Shown piece after piece: positions 9,241 through 21,653 of a stretch of 64,000 nt of DNA. The first letter of the stretch is position 1. Each line of letters begins with the position of its first letter. Position numbers and translations under genes: made by a program. The notes under the pieces are model-generated. The model was given only the letters and a program-made list of their open reading frames with translations, had not been told where the DNA came from and did no database searches. The stretch comes from Prochlorococcus sp. AG-363-P06 (GTDB lineage Bacteria > Cyanobacteriota > Cyanobacteriia > PCC-6307 > Cyanobiaceae): assembly GCA_003280025.1 (NCBI GenBank), contig QCGD01000009.1, forward strand, positions 1 through 64,000, given 5' to 3'.

Positions 9241-10353
9241 ATGGATTTGTTTAAAAGTCCACTGTATTCAAAATATGTTAATTCAAATGCAAAATTAGTG
9301 AATTTTGCAGGCTGGGAAATGCCTATATCATTCTCAGGATTAATCAAGGAACATGAATCAGTAAGATCTTCCGCAGGATTTTTTGATATTTCCCACATGG
9401 GTGTAATTTGTATTAAGGGAATTAATCCTAAAGACTATATTCAAAAATTTTTTCCTTCTAATTTATACTCCTTTTCTCAAGGTCAAGGTCTTTATACAGT
9501 GATGCTCAATGAAAAAGGAGGAATCATAGATGACTTAATAATTTATGACCTTGGCATACAAGAAAATGATATTTCAGAACTAATATTAATAGTTAATGCA
9601 AGTAGATACGAAGTAGATTTTCGATGGATTAAAAATAATTTAAATACTGATAAAATTTCAATAACAAACTTTAAAAAAGATAAGGTACTTTTAGCATTAC
9701 AGGGGAAAAATTCTTTTAATTTATTTGAAGAATGGATTGAATCATCGATCTCATATATTCCTAACTTTGGATGTCAATATAAAATGTTTGATCATATTTC
9801 ATCTAAAGAAAAAATCTTCTTTTCCAAAACAGGATATACAGGGGAAAACGGTTTAGAAATACTTTTATCTAAAAAATCAGCAATTAATCTATGGGATTTC
9901 TTAATTTCCAAAAATATTTCGCCTTGTGGTTTAGGAGCTAGAGATACTCTAAGACTTGAAGCAGGAATGCATCTTTATGGCCAAGACATAAATGAAGAAA
10001 CTTCACCGTATGAAGCAGGTTTAGGATGGTTGGTAAATTTAGAGAACAATCATGAATTCTTCGGAAGAAGTTTTCTTGAAGAGCAGTCAAGATTAGGTAT
10101 TCACAAAAAATTAGTTGGTCTCTCTATAGAAGGAAAAGCTATAGGAAGAAAGGGGTGCGAAGTATTTAAAGGTGAAGAGAATATTGGAACTATCACTAGC
10201 GGCAGTTGGTCTCCTACTAAACAAAAAGCTATAGCTTTTGCATATATCAATACTTCGCATGCCTTTTTAAATAATGAAGTTCAAATATTAATAAGAGGTA
10301 AAAAATTCAAAGGTTTCATAACAAAAAGAGCCTTTTATAAAAAAAAGATTTAA
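9241..10353 (+). CDS. gcvT: glycine cleavage system T protein (aminomethyltransferase)
   Basis: [43 protein letters not shown]. Confidence 0.95.
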   Translation: MDLFKSPLYSKYVNSNAKLVNFAGWEMPISFSGLIKEHESVRSSAGFFDISHMGVICIKGINPKDYIQKFFPSNLYSFSQGQGLYTVMLNEKGGIIDDLIIYDLGIQENDISELILIVNASRYEVDFRWIKNNLNTDKISITNFKKDKVLLALQGKNSFNLFEEWIESSISYIPNFGCQYKMFDHISSKEKIFFSKTGYTGENGLEILLSKKSAINLWDFLISKNISPCGLGARDTLRLEAGMHLYGQDINEETSPYEAGLGWLVNLENNHEFFGRSFLEEQSRLGIHKKLVGLSIEGKAIGRKGCEVFKGEENIGTITSGSWSPTKQKAIAFAYINTSHAFLNNEVQILIRGKKFKGFITKRAFYKKKI

Positions 10354-10408
10354 CTAAATTTACCCTTGAAGAATTATTATTAGTTATTGATAAATAAATG
10401 ATTTCTAG

Positions 10409-12205
10409 ATGAGAAACAAAATTTGTGAAGAACTCAATAATACTGACATTGGCAAATTAGTTCATCTATGCGGCTGGGTAGATCGAAGAAGGGATCATGG
10501 CGGTGTAATTTTTATTGATTTAAGAGACCATAGTGGATTCTTACAAATAACAATTAACCCTGATGATGGAGCGAATCTATTTAAACAAGCAGAAACACTA
10601 AGAAATGAGACTGTAATAATGGTTAGCGGAATTATTAATGAAAGACCTAAAGATTCAATAAATAAAAATTTAAGTACTGGAGAGTTAGAACTTAAGGTTA
10701 AAGATTTACAAATTCTGAACCAAATTCATAAAAACTTACCTTTTCCTGTATCTATACATGATTATGAAAATACTAAAGAAGAACTTAGATTAAAATATAG
10801 GTATTTAGATTTAAGAAGAGGGAAATTACTAGAAAATTTAAAAACGAGGCATAAAATTATAAAAGTTGCTCGAGAATATCTTGATAATTTTGGATTTACA
10901 GAAGTAGAAACTCCATTACTTACAAAATCAACACCTGAAGGCGCGCGCGATTTTCTTGTTCCTGCACGTCTATCTAATGGGGAATTTTTTGCACTACCTC
11001 AATCACCACAACTTTTTAAACAGTTGTTAATGGTAGGAGGCCTGGACAAGTACTATCAAATTGCAAAATGTTTCCGTGATGAAGACCTTAGAGCAGATAG
11101 GCAACCAGAGTTTACTCAATTAGATATAGAGATGAGTTTTATTAGTGAAGAAGATATAATTTCTTTTAATGAAAAACTCATAAAAAAAATATGGAAAGAA
11201 GTATTAAATATTAATTTTGATAATGATTTCCCAAGAATGACATGGCAAGCGGCAATGGATAATTATGGAACTGATAGACCAGATACTAGATATCAAATGT
11301 TATTAAAAGATTTAGGAGAAGTATTAGGTGATATTGGGTTTAATATTTTCACCAAAGCAATTAAGTCTGGAGGTTCCATAAAATCTATAACAGTAAAAGG
11401 AGGTAATTCAAGTATTAGCAACGTGAGAATTAAACCCGGAGGAGATATTTTCCAAGTAGCACAAGATGCAGGAGCTGGTGGTTTGGCCTTTATAAGGGTA
11501 AAAGGAGATGAGCTTGAGACTATTGGGGCAATTAAAAATAATCTAAATGCAGAGAATATAGATGATATTTTAAAAATCACAGAAGCACAAGATGGAGACT
11601 TAATCCTCTTAGGAGCTGGAGATACACAAATTGTCAACCAATCATTAGATAGAGTGAGGCAATACATCGCAAAAGACTTAAATCTCGTAGATAAAAGTAA
11701 ATGGAATTTCTTATGGGTAACTGATTTCCCAATGTTTGAAAGAAATGAAGAAGAAAATAGATATGAAGCCTTACATCATCCTTTTTGTTCTCCTAAAAAC
11801 ATAAAATCTAAAGATTCTGAAAACTTGAAACAAGAAATCGAAAATTCTATAGCCAATGCTTATGACCTAGTTCTTAATGGATTGGAATTAGGAGGTGGCT
11901 CTTTACGGATTCATGAAGCGAAATTGCAACGAGAAGTTCTGAAGACGGTGGGACTAAAGGATAAGGAAATTGATGAAAAATTTGGATTTTTAATAGAAGC
12001 ATTAGAAATGGGTGCTCCTCCTCATGGTGGAATAGCTTTTGGCTTAGATCGTATTACTATGCTGATCATAGGAGCAGATTCAATCAGAGAAACCATTGCG
12101 TTTCCAAAAAATCAACAAGCCAAATGTCTTCTCACAAATGCACCTTCAAATGTCTCCAAATCACAATTAAAAGAATTAGATATTGAAATAACAATTGATG
12201 AATAA
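10409..12205 (+). CDS. aspS: aspartyl-tRNA synthetase (bacterial type with GAD insertion)
   Basis: [29 protein letters not shown]-like segment, [27 protein letters not shown]. Confidence 0.97.
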   Translation: MRNKICEELNNTDIGKLVHLCGWVDRRRDHGGVIFIDLRDHSGFLQITINPDDGANLFKQAETLRNETVIMVSGIINERPKDSINKNLSTGELELKVKDLQILNQIHKNLPFPVSIHDYENTKEELRLKYRYLDLRRGKLLENLKTRHKIIKVAREYLDNFGFTEVETPLLTKSTPEGARDFLVPARLSNGEFFALPQSPQLFKQLLMVGGLDKYYQIAKCFRDEDLRADRQPEFTQLDIEMSFISEEDIISFNEKLIKKIWKEVLNINFDNDFPRMTWQAAMDNYGTDRPDTRYQMLLKDLGEVLGDIGFNIFTKAIKSGGSIKSITVKGGNSSISNVRIKPGGDIFQVAQDAGAGGLAFIRVKGDELETIGAIKNNLNAENIDDILKITEAQDGDLILLGAGDTQIVNQSLDRVRQYIAKDLNLVDKSKWNFLWVTDFPMFERNEEENRYEALHHPFCSPKNIKSKDSENLKQEIENSIANAYDLVLNGLELGGGSLRIHEAKLQREVLKTVGLKDKEIDEKFGFLIEALEMGAPPHGGIAFGLDRITMLIIGADSIRETIAFPKNQQAKCLLTNAPSNVSKSQLKELDIEITIDE

Positions 12206-12280
12206 GAATATATGTGGATGTTCTAAAACTTTTTTGTTTAAATAAAATATAAGGAGTATGTGCTTAATTAAAAATATATA

Positions 12281-13891
12281 ATGTCAAAATTTGTTTTTGT
12301 CACGGGAGGTGTAGTTTCTAGTATTGGTAAAGGAATTGTTGCTGCAAGCTTAGGGAGATTATTAAAGTCTAGAGGATATAGCGTTTCAATACTAAAACTA
12401 GATCCCTATCTAAACGTTGATCCAGGGACAATGAGTCCTTTCCAGCATGGAGAAGTTTTTGTAACCGAAGATGGAGCTGAAACAGACCTAGATTTAGGGC
12501 ACTATGAGAGATTCACCGATACTGCTATGACTCGATTAAATAGTGTTACTACAGGATCTATTTATCAAGCAGTAATTAATAAAGAAAGACGAGGCAGTTA
12601 TAACGGTGGCACTGTGCAAGTAATACCTCACATCACTGGAGAAATAAGAGAGAGAATTCATAGAGTGGCAGCTAACAGTAATGCAGATATTATTATTACT
12701 GAAATTGGCGGTACAGTTGGTGATATTGAATCTTTACCCTTTTTGGAAGCGATAAGAGAATTTAAAAATGATGTTAATAGAAATGATGTTGCATACATTC
12801 ACGTAACATTACTTCCTTTCATCAAAACCTCTGGCGAAATAAAAACTAAACCAACACAACATTCAGTTAAAGAACTGAGATCAATAGGAATTCAACCGGA
12901 TTTACTTGTATGCAGAAGTGATAAAGCAATAAATGAAAGTCTGAAAAAAAAGCTTAGTGGATTTTGCGGTGTAAATATTAACTCTGTAATTGAAGCATTA
13001 GATGCAGATAGCATTTATTCTGTACCTCTTTCTCTAAAAGAAGAAGGTTTGTGCAAAGAAACCCTGAAGTATCTTGACCTAAAAGACAAAGAATGTGATT
13101 TAAAAAATTGGGAAAAACTAATTCATAATCTAAGAAATCCCGGAGCTCCAATAAAAGTTGCTCTAGTAGGTAAATATATTGAACTTGGTGATGCATATTT
13201 ATCCGTTGTTGAAGCTTTAAGACATGCATGCATTGAACAAAAAGCTTTTTTAGATTTACATTGGGTAAGCGCTGAAATGATAGAAAAAGATTCAGCAGAA
13301 ACTTATTTAAATGAAGTTGATGCAATTGTTGTCCCTGGGGGATTTGGAAATAGAGGAGTAAATGGGAAAATTTCGGCTATAAAATTCGCAAGAGAAAATA
13401 AAATTCCATTTTTAGGCCTGTGCCTTGGTATGCAATGTGCAGTTATAGAATGGGCTAGAAATTTAGCCAATCTTCCAGATGCATCTAGTTCAGAACTAGA
13501 CCCAAAAACTCCAGATCCAGTGATACATTTATTACCAGAACAGGAAGATGTAGTTGATTTAGGTGGGACAATGAGACTTGGAGTTTATCCTTGTAGGCTC
13601 ACAAATAATACAACTGGAAAAAAATTGTATGATGAAGATGTTATTTATGAAAGACATCGTCATAGATACGAATTTAATAATTACTACAAACAGAGTTTTT
13701 TAAATTCTGGATACAAAATTAGTGGTACATCTCCAGATGGCAGATTAGTAGAATTAATTGAGTTAGAAAATCATCCTTACTTCTTAGCATGTCAATATCA
13801 TCCCGAGTTTTTATCCAGACCTGGAAAACCTCATCCTTTATTTAAAGGTTTAATAAAAGCTTCACAAGAAAAATCAACTCAATCAAATTAA
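12281..13891 (+). CDS. pyrG: CTP synthase
   Basis: [27 protein letters not shown] glutaminase motif, YHPEF. Confidence 0.98.
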   Translation: MSKFVFVTGGVVSSIGKGIVAASLGRLLKSRGYSVSILKLDPYLNVDPGTMSPFQHGEVFVTEDGAETDLDLGHYERFTDTAMTRLNSVTTGSIYQAVINKERRGSYNGGTVQVIPHITGEIRERIHRVAANSNADIIITEIGGTVGDIESLPFLEAIREFKNDVNRNDVAYIHVTLLPFIKTSGEIKTKPTQHSVKELRSIGIQPDLLVCRSDKAINESLKKKLSGFCGVNINSVIEALDADSIYSVPLSLKEEGLCKETLKYLDLKDKECDLKNWEKLIHNLRNPGAPIKVALVGKYIELGDAYLSVVEALRHACIEQKAFLDLHWVSAEMIEKDSAETYLNEVDAIVVPGGFGNRGVNGKISAIKFARENKIPFLGLCLGMQCAVIEWARNLANLPDASSSELDPKTPDPVIHLLPEQEDVVDLGGTMRLGVYPCRLTNNTTGKKLYDEDVIYERHRHRYEFNNYYKQSFLNSGYKISGTSPDGRLVELIELENHPYFLACQYHPEFLSRPGKPHPLFKGLIKASQEKSTQSN

Positions 13892-13905
13892 TATTCCTTA
13901 TTTTT

Positions 13906-14589
13906 TTGAATGAAAAAATGACAAATTTTTTACCTTTAGTCGAACAATTTCATTCATTACAAGGTGAAGGCTATCATGCTGGGAAAAGTGCTTTTTTTAT
14001 AAGATTAGCTGGTTGTAAAGTTGGGTGTTCATGGTGCGATACTAAATATTCATGGGATGAGAAAAAATACCCCTCTATATCGATTCAAAAAATAATAGAG
14101 CAAATAAAAATTGCCCGGGCAAAAGGAGCGTCTTTTTGCGTTATTACTGGTGGGGAACCTTTGCAACATAACTTAGATAATTTTTGCAAAGCCATAAAAC
14201 AAATGAATATGGGAGAAAAACAAAAGTCAATGAAAATTCATATTGAAACAAGTGGAGTTAACTCAATATCCGGAACTTATGACTGGATTACTTTGTCTCC
14301 TAAAAGACACTCACCTCCAAAAAACTATTATTTGAAAAATTGTAATGAAATAAAAATAATCATAAATGAGAAAAAGGATATTGAATTTGCTATCCAAATA
14401 AAAAAAGAAATTTTAAAACAATGTCGATCCTCAACAATCGAAGATGGTTTAACAAAAGAAGATAAAATTTATTATTTACAGCCAGGCTGGAACAATAAGG
14501 ATGGGTTTTCTCTTGCTATTGATTTTGTAAAAAATAATCCTGATTGGAAATTGAGCCTTCAAACTCACAAATACTTAAAAATTAAATGA
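13906..14589 (+). CDS. queE: 7-carboxy-7-deazaguanine synthase (radical SAM)
   Basis: FHSLQGEGYHAGKSAFFIRLAGCKVGCSWCDTKYSW (CxxxCxxC-type cluster); next to queC. Confidence 0.92.
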   Translation: MNEKMTNFLPLVEQFHSLQGEGYHAGKSAFFIRLAGCKVGCSWCDTKYSWDEKKYPSISIQKIIEQIKIARAKGASFCVITGGEPLQHNLDNFCKAIKQMNMGEKQKSMKIHIETSGVNSISGTYDWITLSPKRHSPPKNYYLKNCNEIKIIINEKKDIEFAIQIKKEILKQCRSSTIEDGLTKEDKIYYLQPGWNNKDGFSLAIDFVKNNPDWKLSLQTHKYLKIK

Positions 14590-14595
14590 AATTAT

Positions 14596-15267
14596 ATGAC
14601 TTTTAAAAATAAATCAATAGTAGTTTTATTATCTGGGGGGCTAGATTCTTCTACCGTTACTGGTATCGCAAAACAAGCCAAAGCTAAAATTTTTGGCCTT
14701 TCATTTGACTATGGGCAACGGCATAAAAAAGAATTGGATTCTGCAGCAGTGATCGCAAAACACTTTAATATCGAAGAATTTAAAATTATTAAGCTTGACT
14801 TATCTTTATGGGGAGGGTCTTCTTTAACAGATAATCAAAAAAATATTCCAATAGAGGGGATTCAAACTAATAAAATTCCTAATACCTATGTTCCTGGAAG
14901 AAATACTATCTTCATTTCTGTAGCATTAAGTTACGCCGAAGCAATAGATGCTGATTATATTGGATTAGGAGTCAATGCGCTGGATTATTCTGGTTATCCT
15001 GATTGCAGACCTGACTACATTAAAAAATTTCAAGAACTTGCAGATCTTGCTAACAAAAGAGGACGTGAAAATAACCCAATAAAACTATGGACACCTTTAA
15101 TAGATTTAAATAAAGAAGAAATTATAGAATTAGCTTTTTCCAATAATGTTCCTTTAGATAAAACATGGAGTTGTTACTCAGGTAAATCTAAACCATGTGG
15201 AAAGTGTGATAGTTGCAGAATTCGAGATAAAGCTTATCAAAAATGGATACAAAAAAGGGAATCATGA
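14596..15267 (+). CDS. queC: 7-cyano-7-deazaguanine synthase
   Basis: LLSGGLDSSTVTGIA PP-loop; C-terminal CGKCDSCRIR zinc motif. Confidence 0.96.
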   Translation: MTFKNKSIVVLLSGGLDSSTVTGIAKQAKAKIFGLSFDYGQRHKKELDSAAVIAKHFNIEEFKIIKLDLSLWGGSSLTDNQKNIPIEGIQTNKIPNTYVPGRNTIFISVALSYAEAIDADYIGLGVNALDYSGYPDCRPDYIKKFQELADLANKRGRENNPIKLWTPLIDLNKEEIIELAFSNNVPLDKTWSCYSGKSKPCGKCDSCRIRDKAYQKWIQKRES

Positions 15268-16583
15268 AAATAGAAAATAAGATATTAAATAAATGGATAG
15301 ATCCAGAATTAATTACGCACCATCTAGCCAAAAAGTTTGGAGAAGAAGGATTAGCTTGGTTAGACAGTGATGGTAAAGAAAATGGTCAATGGTCAATCAT
15401 AGGAGTCAAACCAAAAAAAATAATCCAGTCAAGAGATAAAAACAACTTAGGCAAAGATCATAATCCCTTTAATAATTTAAAAAATATTCAAGAAGGATTT
15501 TGGATGGGATGGTTAAGCTATGAAGCTGGTGCATATATTGAACCAAAAAATCCATGGAGAACAACTGATATGGCAATTTTATGGATTGCATCCTATGATC
15601 CAATCATTAAATGCAACCTGGTTAAAAAAGAAATAATTATTGAAGGAACAAATTCAGATGAACTGAAAAAATATCAAAATATAATCAGTAATATAAATGT
15701 AGAAGAGGAAAAAATTGCTATTAAAATAAATTTGAAGTTCGATTTTTCAAAAATCAACTTAGAGGAAATAAGTAAAAAATTTCAGGAAAATATTTTAGAA
15801 GTAAAAAAATTAATATCAATAGGAGATATATTTCAAGCCAACCTAACAACCAAATGTGAAGTTAAAACCCTAGAAACCTATAGTCCGCTGAATATATATT
15901 CGAAAATTAGAAGTAAATTAAAAGCTCCTTTTGGAGGGATAATAATTAATAATTTTGATAACAACGAAGAAGCAGTATTATCTACATCACCAGAAAGATT
16001 TATAAAACTAGATAGTGAAAATTATGTAGAGTCAAGACCTATTAAAGGCACAAGATCTAGAGATAAAGATCGCAATCAAGACGCTCTTAATGCAATTGAA
16101 TTAATTACAAATGAAAAAGATAGAGCTGAAAATATTATGATTGTTGACCTTCTTAGAAATGATTTAAGCAAAGTATGCGAAATAGGAAGCATTATCGTAC
16201 CTGAAATATTAAAACTTGAAAGTTTCTTAAAAGTTCATCACCTTACATCTGTTATAAGGGGAAGATTAAAAAAAGATAAAACATGGATCGACTTACTCAA
16301 AGCCTGTTGGCCTGGTGGATCTATTACTGGAGCACCCAAATTAAGATCATGCCAAAGACTTTTTGAATTAGAAGAATGTGCGCGTGGCCCTTACTGTGGG
16401 TCATTTATTAAGCTTGATTGGAATGGAGAATTAGACAGTAATATACTAATTAGATCATTTATAATAAAGAATAAAACAATAAATATCTATGCTGGTTGCG
16501 GAATAGTAAGTGATTCAAATCCTGCAGAAGAAACTGAAGAATTAAAATGGAAGTTGTTGCCATTAATTGATTCATTAAAATGA
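15264..16583 (+). CDS. pabB: anthranilate/para-aminobenzoate synthase component I
   Basis: ATGA overlap with the queC stop at 15264-15267; IGDIFQANLT, SRPIKGTRSRD, GGSITGAPK. The ORF-track start at 15243 is probably too far upstream. Confidence 0.9.
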   Translation: MKIENKILNKWIDPELITHHLAKKFGEEGLAWLDSDGKENGQWSIIGVKPKKIIQSRDKNNLGKDHNPFNNLKNIQEGFWMGWLSYEAGAYIEPKNPWRTTDMAILWIASYDPIIKCNLVKKEIIIEGTNSDELKKYQNIISNINVEEEKIAIKINLKFDFSKINLEEISKKFQENILEVKKLISIGDIFQANLTTKCEVKTLETYSPLNIYSKIRSKLKAPFGGIIINNFDNNEEAVLSTSPERFIKLDSENYVESRPIKGTRSRDKDRNQDALNAIELITNEKDRAENIMIVDLLRNDLSKVCEIGSIIVPEILKLESFLKVHHLTSVIRGRLKKDKTWIDLLKACWPGGSITGAPKLRSCQRLFELEECARGPYCGSFIKLDWNGELDSNILIRSFIIKNKTINIYAGCGIVSDSNPAEETEELKWKLLPLIDSLK

Positions 16584-17407
16584 AAGGAAGTATAGGTTGG
16601 TATAAAAATCAATGGTTAGATATTAATAAAATTTTTATTTCGGCAACTGATCGAGGGTTAAAATTTGGAGACGGGATTTTTGAAACAATATTAATTAAGC
16701 ATAATAAACCTATACTTTTTGATGAACATATAAAAAGGCTAGAAAAAAGTAGCAAAATTTTAAATATAAATCTCAAACTAAATAAACTAAATCTAAAAAG
16801 AATTATTGATGAGGGAATTACGAAGTTATCTATTAAAGATAATGAATTTGGATCAGTAAGGATAAATTATAGTAGAGGAACTAACAAAGGTAGATCATTA
16901 AAAATAAATAGCAGTTCAATTACAAATAGTGTAGATAATTTATGGTTAGAGTTTTATCAAATACAGCCTGATTTTGCTCCAATCAGTGTTTATATTAGTC
17001 AACAAGAAAAAAGAAATGAATTTAGTTTAATTAGTAAATGTAAGACATTTTCATATAACCAATCAATACAAGTATTACTAGAGGCTAACCAAAAATCTTT
17101 CGATGATTCAATTCTATTAAATACATCTGGTGAGCTATGTTGCGGAAGCTCTTTTAATCTTTTAATTAAAAGGAATACTCATTGGATAACCCCCAGAAAA
17201 GAAAGCGGCTGTCTAGAAGGAATAATGGTTGAAAAGGCTTTAAAATTAAAAATCGCAAAAGAAGAATTAATTTTTCCAGAATTTCAAGAAGATGACATTA
17301 TTGTTGCAATAAATAGCTTATCTTGTAGACAAATCAATAAGGTAAATGATTTAAAACTTCGCTCAAATTTTGATCCAATTTATTTTTGGAAATTCTTATA
17401 TAATTGA
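16580..17407 (+). CDS. class IV aminotransferase, probable 4-amino-4-deoxychorismate lyase
   Basis: ATGA overlap with pabB; SKCKTFSYNQSIQV (PLP Lys region), DDIIVAINSLSCRQI. Confidence 0.8.
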   Translation: MKGSIGWYKNQWLDINKIFISATDRGLKFGDGIFETILIKHNKPILFDEHIKRLEKSSKILNINLKLNKLNLKRIIDEGITKLSIKDNEFGSVRINYSRGTNKGRSLKINSSSITNSVDNLWLEFYQIQPDFAPISVYISQQEKRNEFSLISKCKTFSYNQSIQVLLEANQKSFDDSILLNTSGELCCGSSFNLLIKRNTHWITPRKESGCLEGIMVEKALKLKIAKEELIFPEFQEDDIIVAINSLSCRQINKVNDLKLRSNFDPIYFWKFLYN

Positions 17408-18201
17408 ACTTGATTTATGTCCGTTAAATATACCTCAGATAGTTTAGTGATATTATTTTTTACCTTAAAATTAACAATATTTCCAATTACAACTATAGAA
17501 GGAGATAAAAATTGTTGATCTTTAATTGTGTCAACAAGATTTTTTAATTCTGCAATTATATATTTTTGATTCTTTAAAGTAGCTTCTTGAATTACGGCAC
17601 ATTTAGTATTTTTATCTATACCTCCTAAAATTAATTCTTGAACAATAAATTCAATATTTCTTATACCCATATAAATTACTAAGCTATCAGAGGATTTAGC
17701 TAATTCTCTCCAATTAACACTTTTTTTTTCCTTATCTATTTGCTCATGTCCAGTGACAAAAGTTACTGAACTAGCAGCATCTCTATGTGTTAATGGAATT
17801 CCACAATATGTAGGGGCAGCTATACCAGAAGTTATACCAGGAACAATTTCAACTGAAACTCCATTTTTTTCTAAGAAAGATACTTCTTCACCACCTCTAG
17901 AAAAAACAAAAGGATCACCTCCTTTGAGCCTTACAACATTTTTTCCTTCTTTTGCTAATTTTAAAATGAGAGAATTAGTTTCAGCTTGAGGAACAGAGCA
18001 CTTACCAGCTCTTTTACCAACATGAAAAATTTCTGTATTGTTTCCTGCTTCTTTTGTTATCTCATAAGGAATTAGAGCATCATGAACTAAAGCATCACAA
18101 TTTTTTATAAGTCGCAAGGCTTTTAGAGTTAAAAGCTCAGGATCACCGGGACCTGCTCCTACCAAATAAACAATACCGGGCACATTAATCTCCATTAACA
18201 A
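17380..18201 (-). CDS. cobA: uroporphyrinogen-III C-methyltransferase
   Basis: VYLVGAGPGDPELLTLKALR, RLKGGDPFVFSRGGEE, VPGITSGIAAP. Confidence 0.95.
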   Translation of the reverse strand: MLMEINVPGIVYLVGAGPGDPELLTLKALRLIKNCDALVHDALIPYEITKEAGNNTEIFHVGKRAGKCSVPQAETNSLILKLAKEGKNVVRLKGGDPFVFSRGGEEVSFLEKNGVSVEIVPGITSGIAAPTYCGIPLTHRDAASSVTFVTGHEQIDKEKKSVNWRELAKSSDSLVIYMGIRNIEFIVQELILGGIDKNTKCAVIQEATLKNQKYIIAELKNLVDTIKDQQFLSPSIVVIGNIVNFKVKNNITKLSEVYLTDINQVQLYKNFQK

Positions 18202-18240
18202 GTATGGTAGTAGAAGTTAAACGGAATAAATGTAAATATT

Positions 18241-19509
18241 GTGAAAGAAAGTTTATTTAAACCAAGCAAAAAATTTACTCTACTAAGTGCTTTTGTCACT
18301 CTTTTAAATGATCGTTTAAGCGAAAGTATTCTATTACCTATTTTACCCTCTTTCGTTTTACTTTTTGACTCTAAAGCTAGTACATACGGTTTACTATCTT
18401 GTACTTACCAATTAGCACAATTTACAGCGTCTCCTTTTATTGGGCTTATGAGTGATAGGTATGGCAGAAGACCAGTAACGCTTTTTTGTATTACTGGCTC
18501 AATAATAGGAATATCAATATTATCTTTCACGGTTCTATTCAACTGGTCAGCGTCCATAGCAACTATACCTTTGTTCTTATTATTCATAGCAAGGCTTATT
18601 GATGGTTTAAGTGGTGGAACCGCAGCTACTGCAACAACTATACTTGCAGATATTTCAAGCCCTGAAAAAAGAGCGAAAACATTTGGACTAATTGGTGTAG
18701 CTTTTGGATTAAGTTTTTTCTTAGGTAATATTTTCGTAGTAATTTTTGCAAAAAATACAAATAATAATTTTATTATTCCAGTTTTGATAGCATCAATTAT
18801 TCCAATAATAAACTTTCTTTTAGTTTTATTTTATTTGCCAGAAACAAAACCTGATAATAATTTAAATAAACCAAAAACAATTCTTAAAAACCCTTTAAAA
18901 CAATTATTTACAGTATTTAAAGAAGAAAAGATTAGAAAACTCTCTTTAGCATTTTTTATTTATTTTATAGCATTTACTGGACTAACAAATATCCTAATTT
19001 TCTTCCTCCAGGAATCTCTCAATTGGACCACAAAGGCATCTAGTGGAACTCTGGTAGTAGTTGGAGTAATTGCAATAATTGTTCAAGGTGGGCTTATTGG
19101 TCCTTTAGTAAAACAATTCGGAGAAATGAGATTAACTTTAATTGGATCTGGATTTATTCTGATAGCATGCTTTCTTTTAATTACTACACCTAAAGAAAAT
19201 ACAACAATAAATATTTATTCGGCTGTTTCATTTTTAGCAATTGGGGCTGGTTTAATTACACCAACTTTAAGAGCACTAATATCAAAGAAATTAGATGTAA
19301 ATAATCAAGGGTCTATTCTAAGTAATTTACAAGGCCTACAAAGTCTTGGTGGGGTTTTAGGGATTGCAATGGCTGGTAGAGTTTATGATAGCTTTGGCCC
19401 TAAATCACCATTTATTGCTGGTTCCATTATATTGATTTTCATGATATACCTTATTGCAGAGGGTAAAAATAATAATTTAACTTTTGATCAAAAAACAAAC
19501 TTTTCTTAA
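18241..19509 (+). CDS. MFS-family transporter
   Basis: Twelve-TM-like pattern, GLMSDRYGRRPV MFS motif A; GTG start. Confidence 0.9.
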   Translation: MKESLFKPSKKFTLLSAFVTLLNDRLSESILLPILPSFVLLFDSKASTYGLLSCTYQLAQFTASPFIGLMSDRYGRRPVTLFCITGSIIGISILSFTVLFNWSASIATIPLFLLFIARLIDGLSGGTAATATTILADISSPEKRAKTFGLIGVAFGLSFFLGNIFVVIFAKNTNNNFIIPVLIASIIPIINFLLVLFYLPETKPDNNLNKPKTILKNPLKQLFTVFKEEKIRKLSLAFFIYFIAFTGLTNILIFFLQESLNWTTKASSGTLVVVGVIAIIVQGGLIGPLVKQFGEMRLTLIGSGFILIACFLLITTPKENTTINIYSAVSFLAIGAGLITPTLRALISKKLDVNNQGSILSNLQGLQSLGGVLGIAMAGRVYDSFGPKSPFIAGSIILIFMIYLIAEGKNNNLTFDQKTNFS

Positions 19510-21599
19510 TGAAGATCGAGGCTAATAATTTCATAAATAGAGAATTAAGTTGGATTGAATTCAATAAGAGAGTTCTTCTTACTGGTATGGAAAAAGAGTA
19601 CAAAGTACTTGATAAAATTAAATTTTGTTCGATTTTTAGTAATAATCTTGATGAATTTTTTATGGTCAGGGTCGCCTCTTTAAAAGCTCAAGTTGAAGCA
19701 GGGATCAGCAAAGAAAGTATTGATGGACTTACTCCAAAAGAGCAATTAAACAAAATAAATAAAGAGGTAAAAAGTTTAACTACTCTTCAAGAAAACTTTA
19801 TTAATAATGAATTAGATAATGAACTCAAGAAAGAAGGGATTTGTATAAAAAAATATAAGGAACTAAATGAAAATCAAAAAAATTGGTGTAATAACTTCTT
19901 TACTACATCTATATTTCCTTTATTAACTCCACTAGTAGTTGATCCTGCACATCCGTTCCCTTTTATAAGTAATTTAAGCCTCAACTTAGCAGCTGTAATA
20001 AAGGATGGGGAAAATTCTAGAAATCAGTTTGTCAGAATAAAAATACCAACAAAAAATATAGATCGATTTATACAAATTCCTAATGAAATAATTGAAAATA
20101 GTTCTGAAAAGCATCACTTTTTCATAACTGTTGAAGATTTAATCGGGAATAATATAAATGCTTTATTTAATGAAATGGAATGCATAAATTACTCTTTTTT
20201 TAGAGTTACAAGAGATGCAGATCTAGAATTAAAAGAACTTGAAGCTGATGATCTTCTTCTAGCAGTTGAACAAAGTTTGCAGAAGAGAAGATTAGGTGGA
20301 GACGTAGTGAGATTAGAAGTCGAAGCGGACATTCCAGAGAAAATTTTAAAATTACTTATTGAGAGTATCTCAATACAAAAAGAATATATATACTTTTGCA
20401 CAAGCTTATTAGGCCTTGACGATTTAAATCAGCTGACAAAAATTAATAGACATGATTTAAAAGAAAATCTCATAATAGGAAAAACTCACTCCCAATTGAA
20501 GCATTTAGATTCCGCTTCAAATAAAAACTTTAATTCTATTTTTAAGATACTTAGGAAACAAAATATTCTTCTTCATCATCCATATGACTTATTTAAAACT
20601 TCAGTTGAGGAATTCATAAACAGAGCAGCAGATGATCCACTTGTTATGGCTATAAAAATTACTTTATATCGAGTATCAAAGGATTCACCTATTATTGCAG
20701 CTTTAATGAGAGCTGCCGAACATGGAAAAGAGGTCATGACTCTTGTTGAACTCAAAGCAAGATTTGATGAAGATAATAATATTCAATGGGCGAAACAACT
20801 TGAACAAGCAGGAATACATGTTGTATATGGAATTATAGGATTCAAAACTCATACAAAAATAGCTTTAATAGTTCGAAAAGAAAAAGGCAGTTTAAGAAAT
20901 TATTTTCATATTGGAACAGGAAATTATAATTCAAATACTTCAAGATTTTATACAGATTTGGGATTGCTTTCAACCGACCCCGATATTGCTTCAGATTTAA
21001 TTGAATTGTTTAATTACCTCTCAGGATTTTCAAAACAAAAATCGTATCAAAAATTATTAGTATCTCCATCATCATTAAGAGAAAAATTCATATTTCTCAT
21101 AAAGCGAGAAATTCAACATGCTGAAGAAGGCAAACAATCTGAAATAATTGCAAAAATGAATTCACTAGTAGACCCTGAAATTATTCAGTTACTTTATTTA
21201 GCTTCTCAAAAAGGGGTAAAAATTAGTCTCATTATTAGAGGCATTTGTTGTTTATATCCTCAAAGAAAAAATATAAGTGAAAATATAACAGTCATAAGCA
21301 TTATTGGACATTTCCTTGAACATTCGAGAATTTTTTGGTTCAGTAATAACGATAATCCTGAAGTTTTTATTGGCAGTGCAGATTGGATGAGAAGAAATTT
21401 AGATAGAAGAATAGAAGCTGTTACTCCTATAGAAGATTTAAATTTGCAAGCAAAAATATACAATCTTCTCAAAACCTACATGAAGGATAATTACTTTGCA
21501 TGGATAATGCACCAAGATGGTTCTTACGAAAAAAAATCATTAGGATCACACAAAAATCGCTCTCAAATTGAACTGATAGAAAAATGGCAAAATTATTGA
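19509..21599 (+). CDS. ppk: polyphosphate kinase
   Basis: NRELSWIEFNKRVL, NNLDEFFMVRVA, KIALIVRKEKGSLRNYFHIGTGNYN, SADWMRRNLDRRIE. Confidence 0.97.
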   Translation: MKIEANNFINRELSWIEFNKRVLLTGMEKEYKVLDKIKFCSIFSNNLDEFFMVRVASLKAQVEAGISKESIDGLTPKEQLNKINKEVKSLTTLQENFINNELDNELKKEGICIKKYKELNENQKNWCNNFFTTSIFPLLTPLVVDPAHPFPFISNLSLNLAAVIKDGENSRNQFVRIKIPTKNIDRFIQIPNEIIENSSEKHHFFITVEDLIGNNINALFNEMECINYSFFRVTRDADLELKELEADDLLLAVEQSLQKRRLGGDVVRLEVEADIPEKILKLLIESISIQKEYIYFCTSLLGLDDLNQLTKINRHDLKENLIIGKTHSQLKHLDSASNKNFNSIFKILRKQNILLHHPYDLFKTSVEEFINRAADDPLVMAIKITLYRVSKDSPIIAALMRAAEHGKEVMTLVELKARFDEDNNIQWAKQLEQAGIHVVYGIIGFKTHTKIALIVRKEKGSLRNYFHIGTGNYNSNTSRFYTDLGLLSTDPDIASDLIELFNYLSGFSKQKSYQKLLVSPSSLREKFIFLIKREIQHAEEGKQSEIIAKMNSLVDPEIIQLLYLASQKGVKISLIIRGICCLYPQRKNISENITVISIIGHFLEHSRIFWFSNNDNPEVFIGSADWMRRNLDRRIEAVTPIEDLNLQAKIYNLLKTYMKDNYFAWIMHQDGSYEKKSLGSHKNRSQIELIEKWQNY

Positions 21600-21653
21600 T
21601 TTTTATAACATTTTTAAAAAATACTTAATATTTTTAAAAATTTTATATTTACA

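Noticed and set aside
11293-11667. 124-aa minus-strand ORF inside aspS
   Set aside because: Antisense shadow ORF; the aspS frame is unequivocal
12978-13325. 115-aa minus-strand ORF inside pyrG
   Set aside because: Leu/Gln-rich shadow of an AT-rich coding frame, no homology recognised
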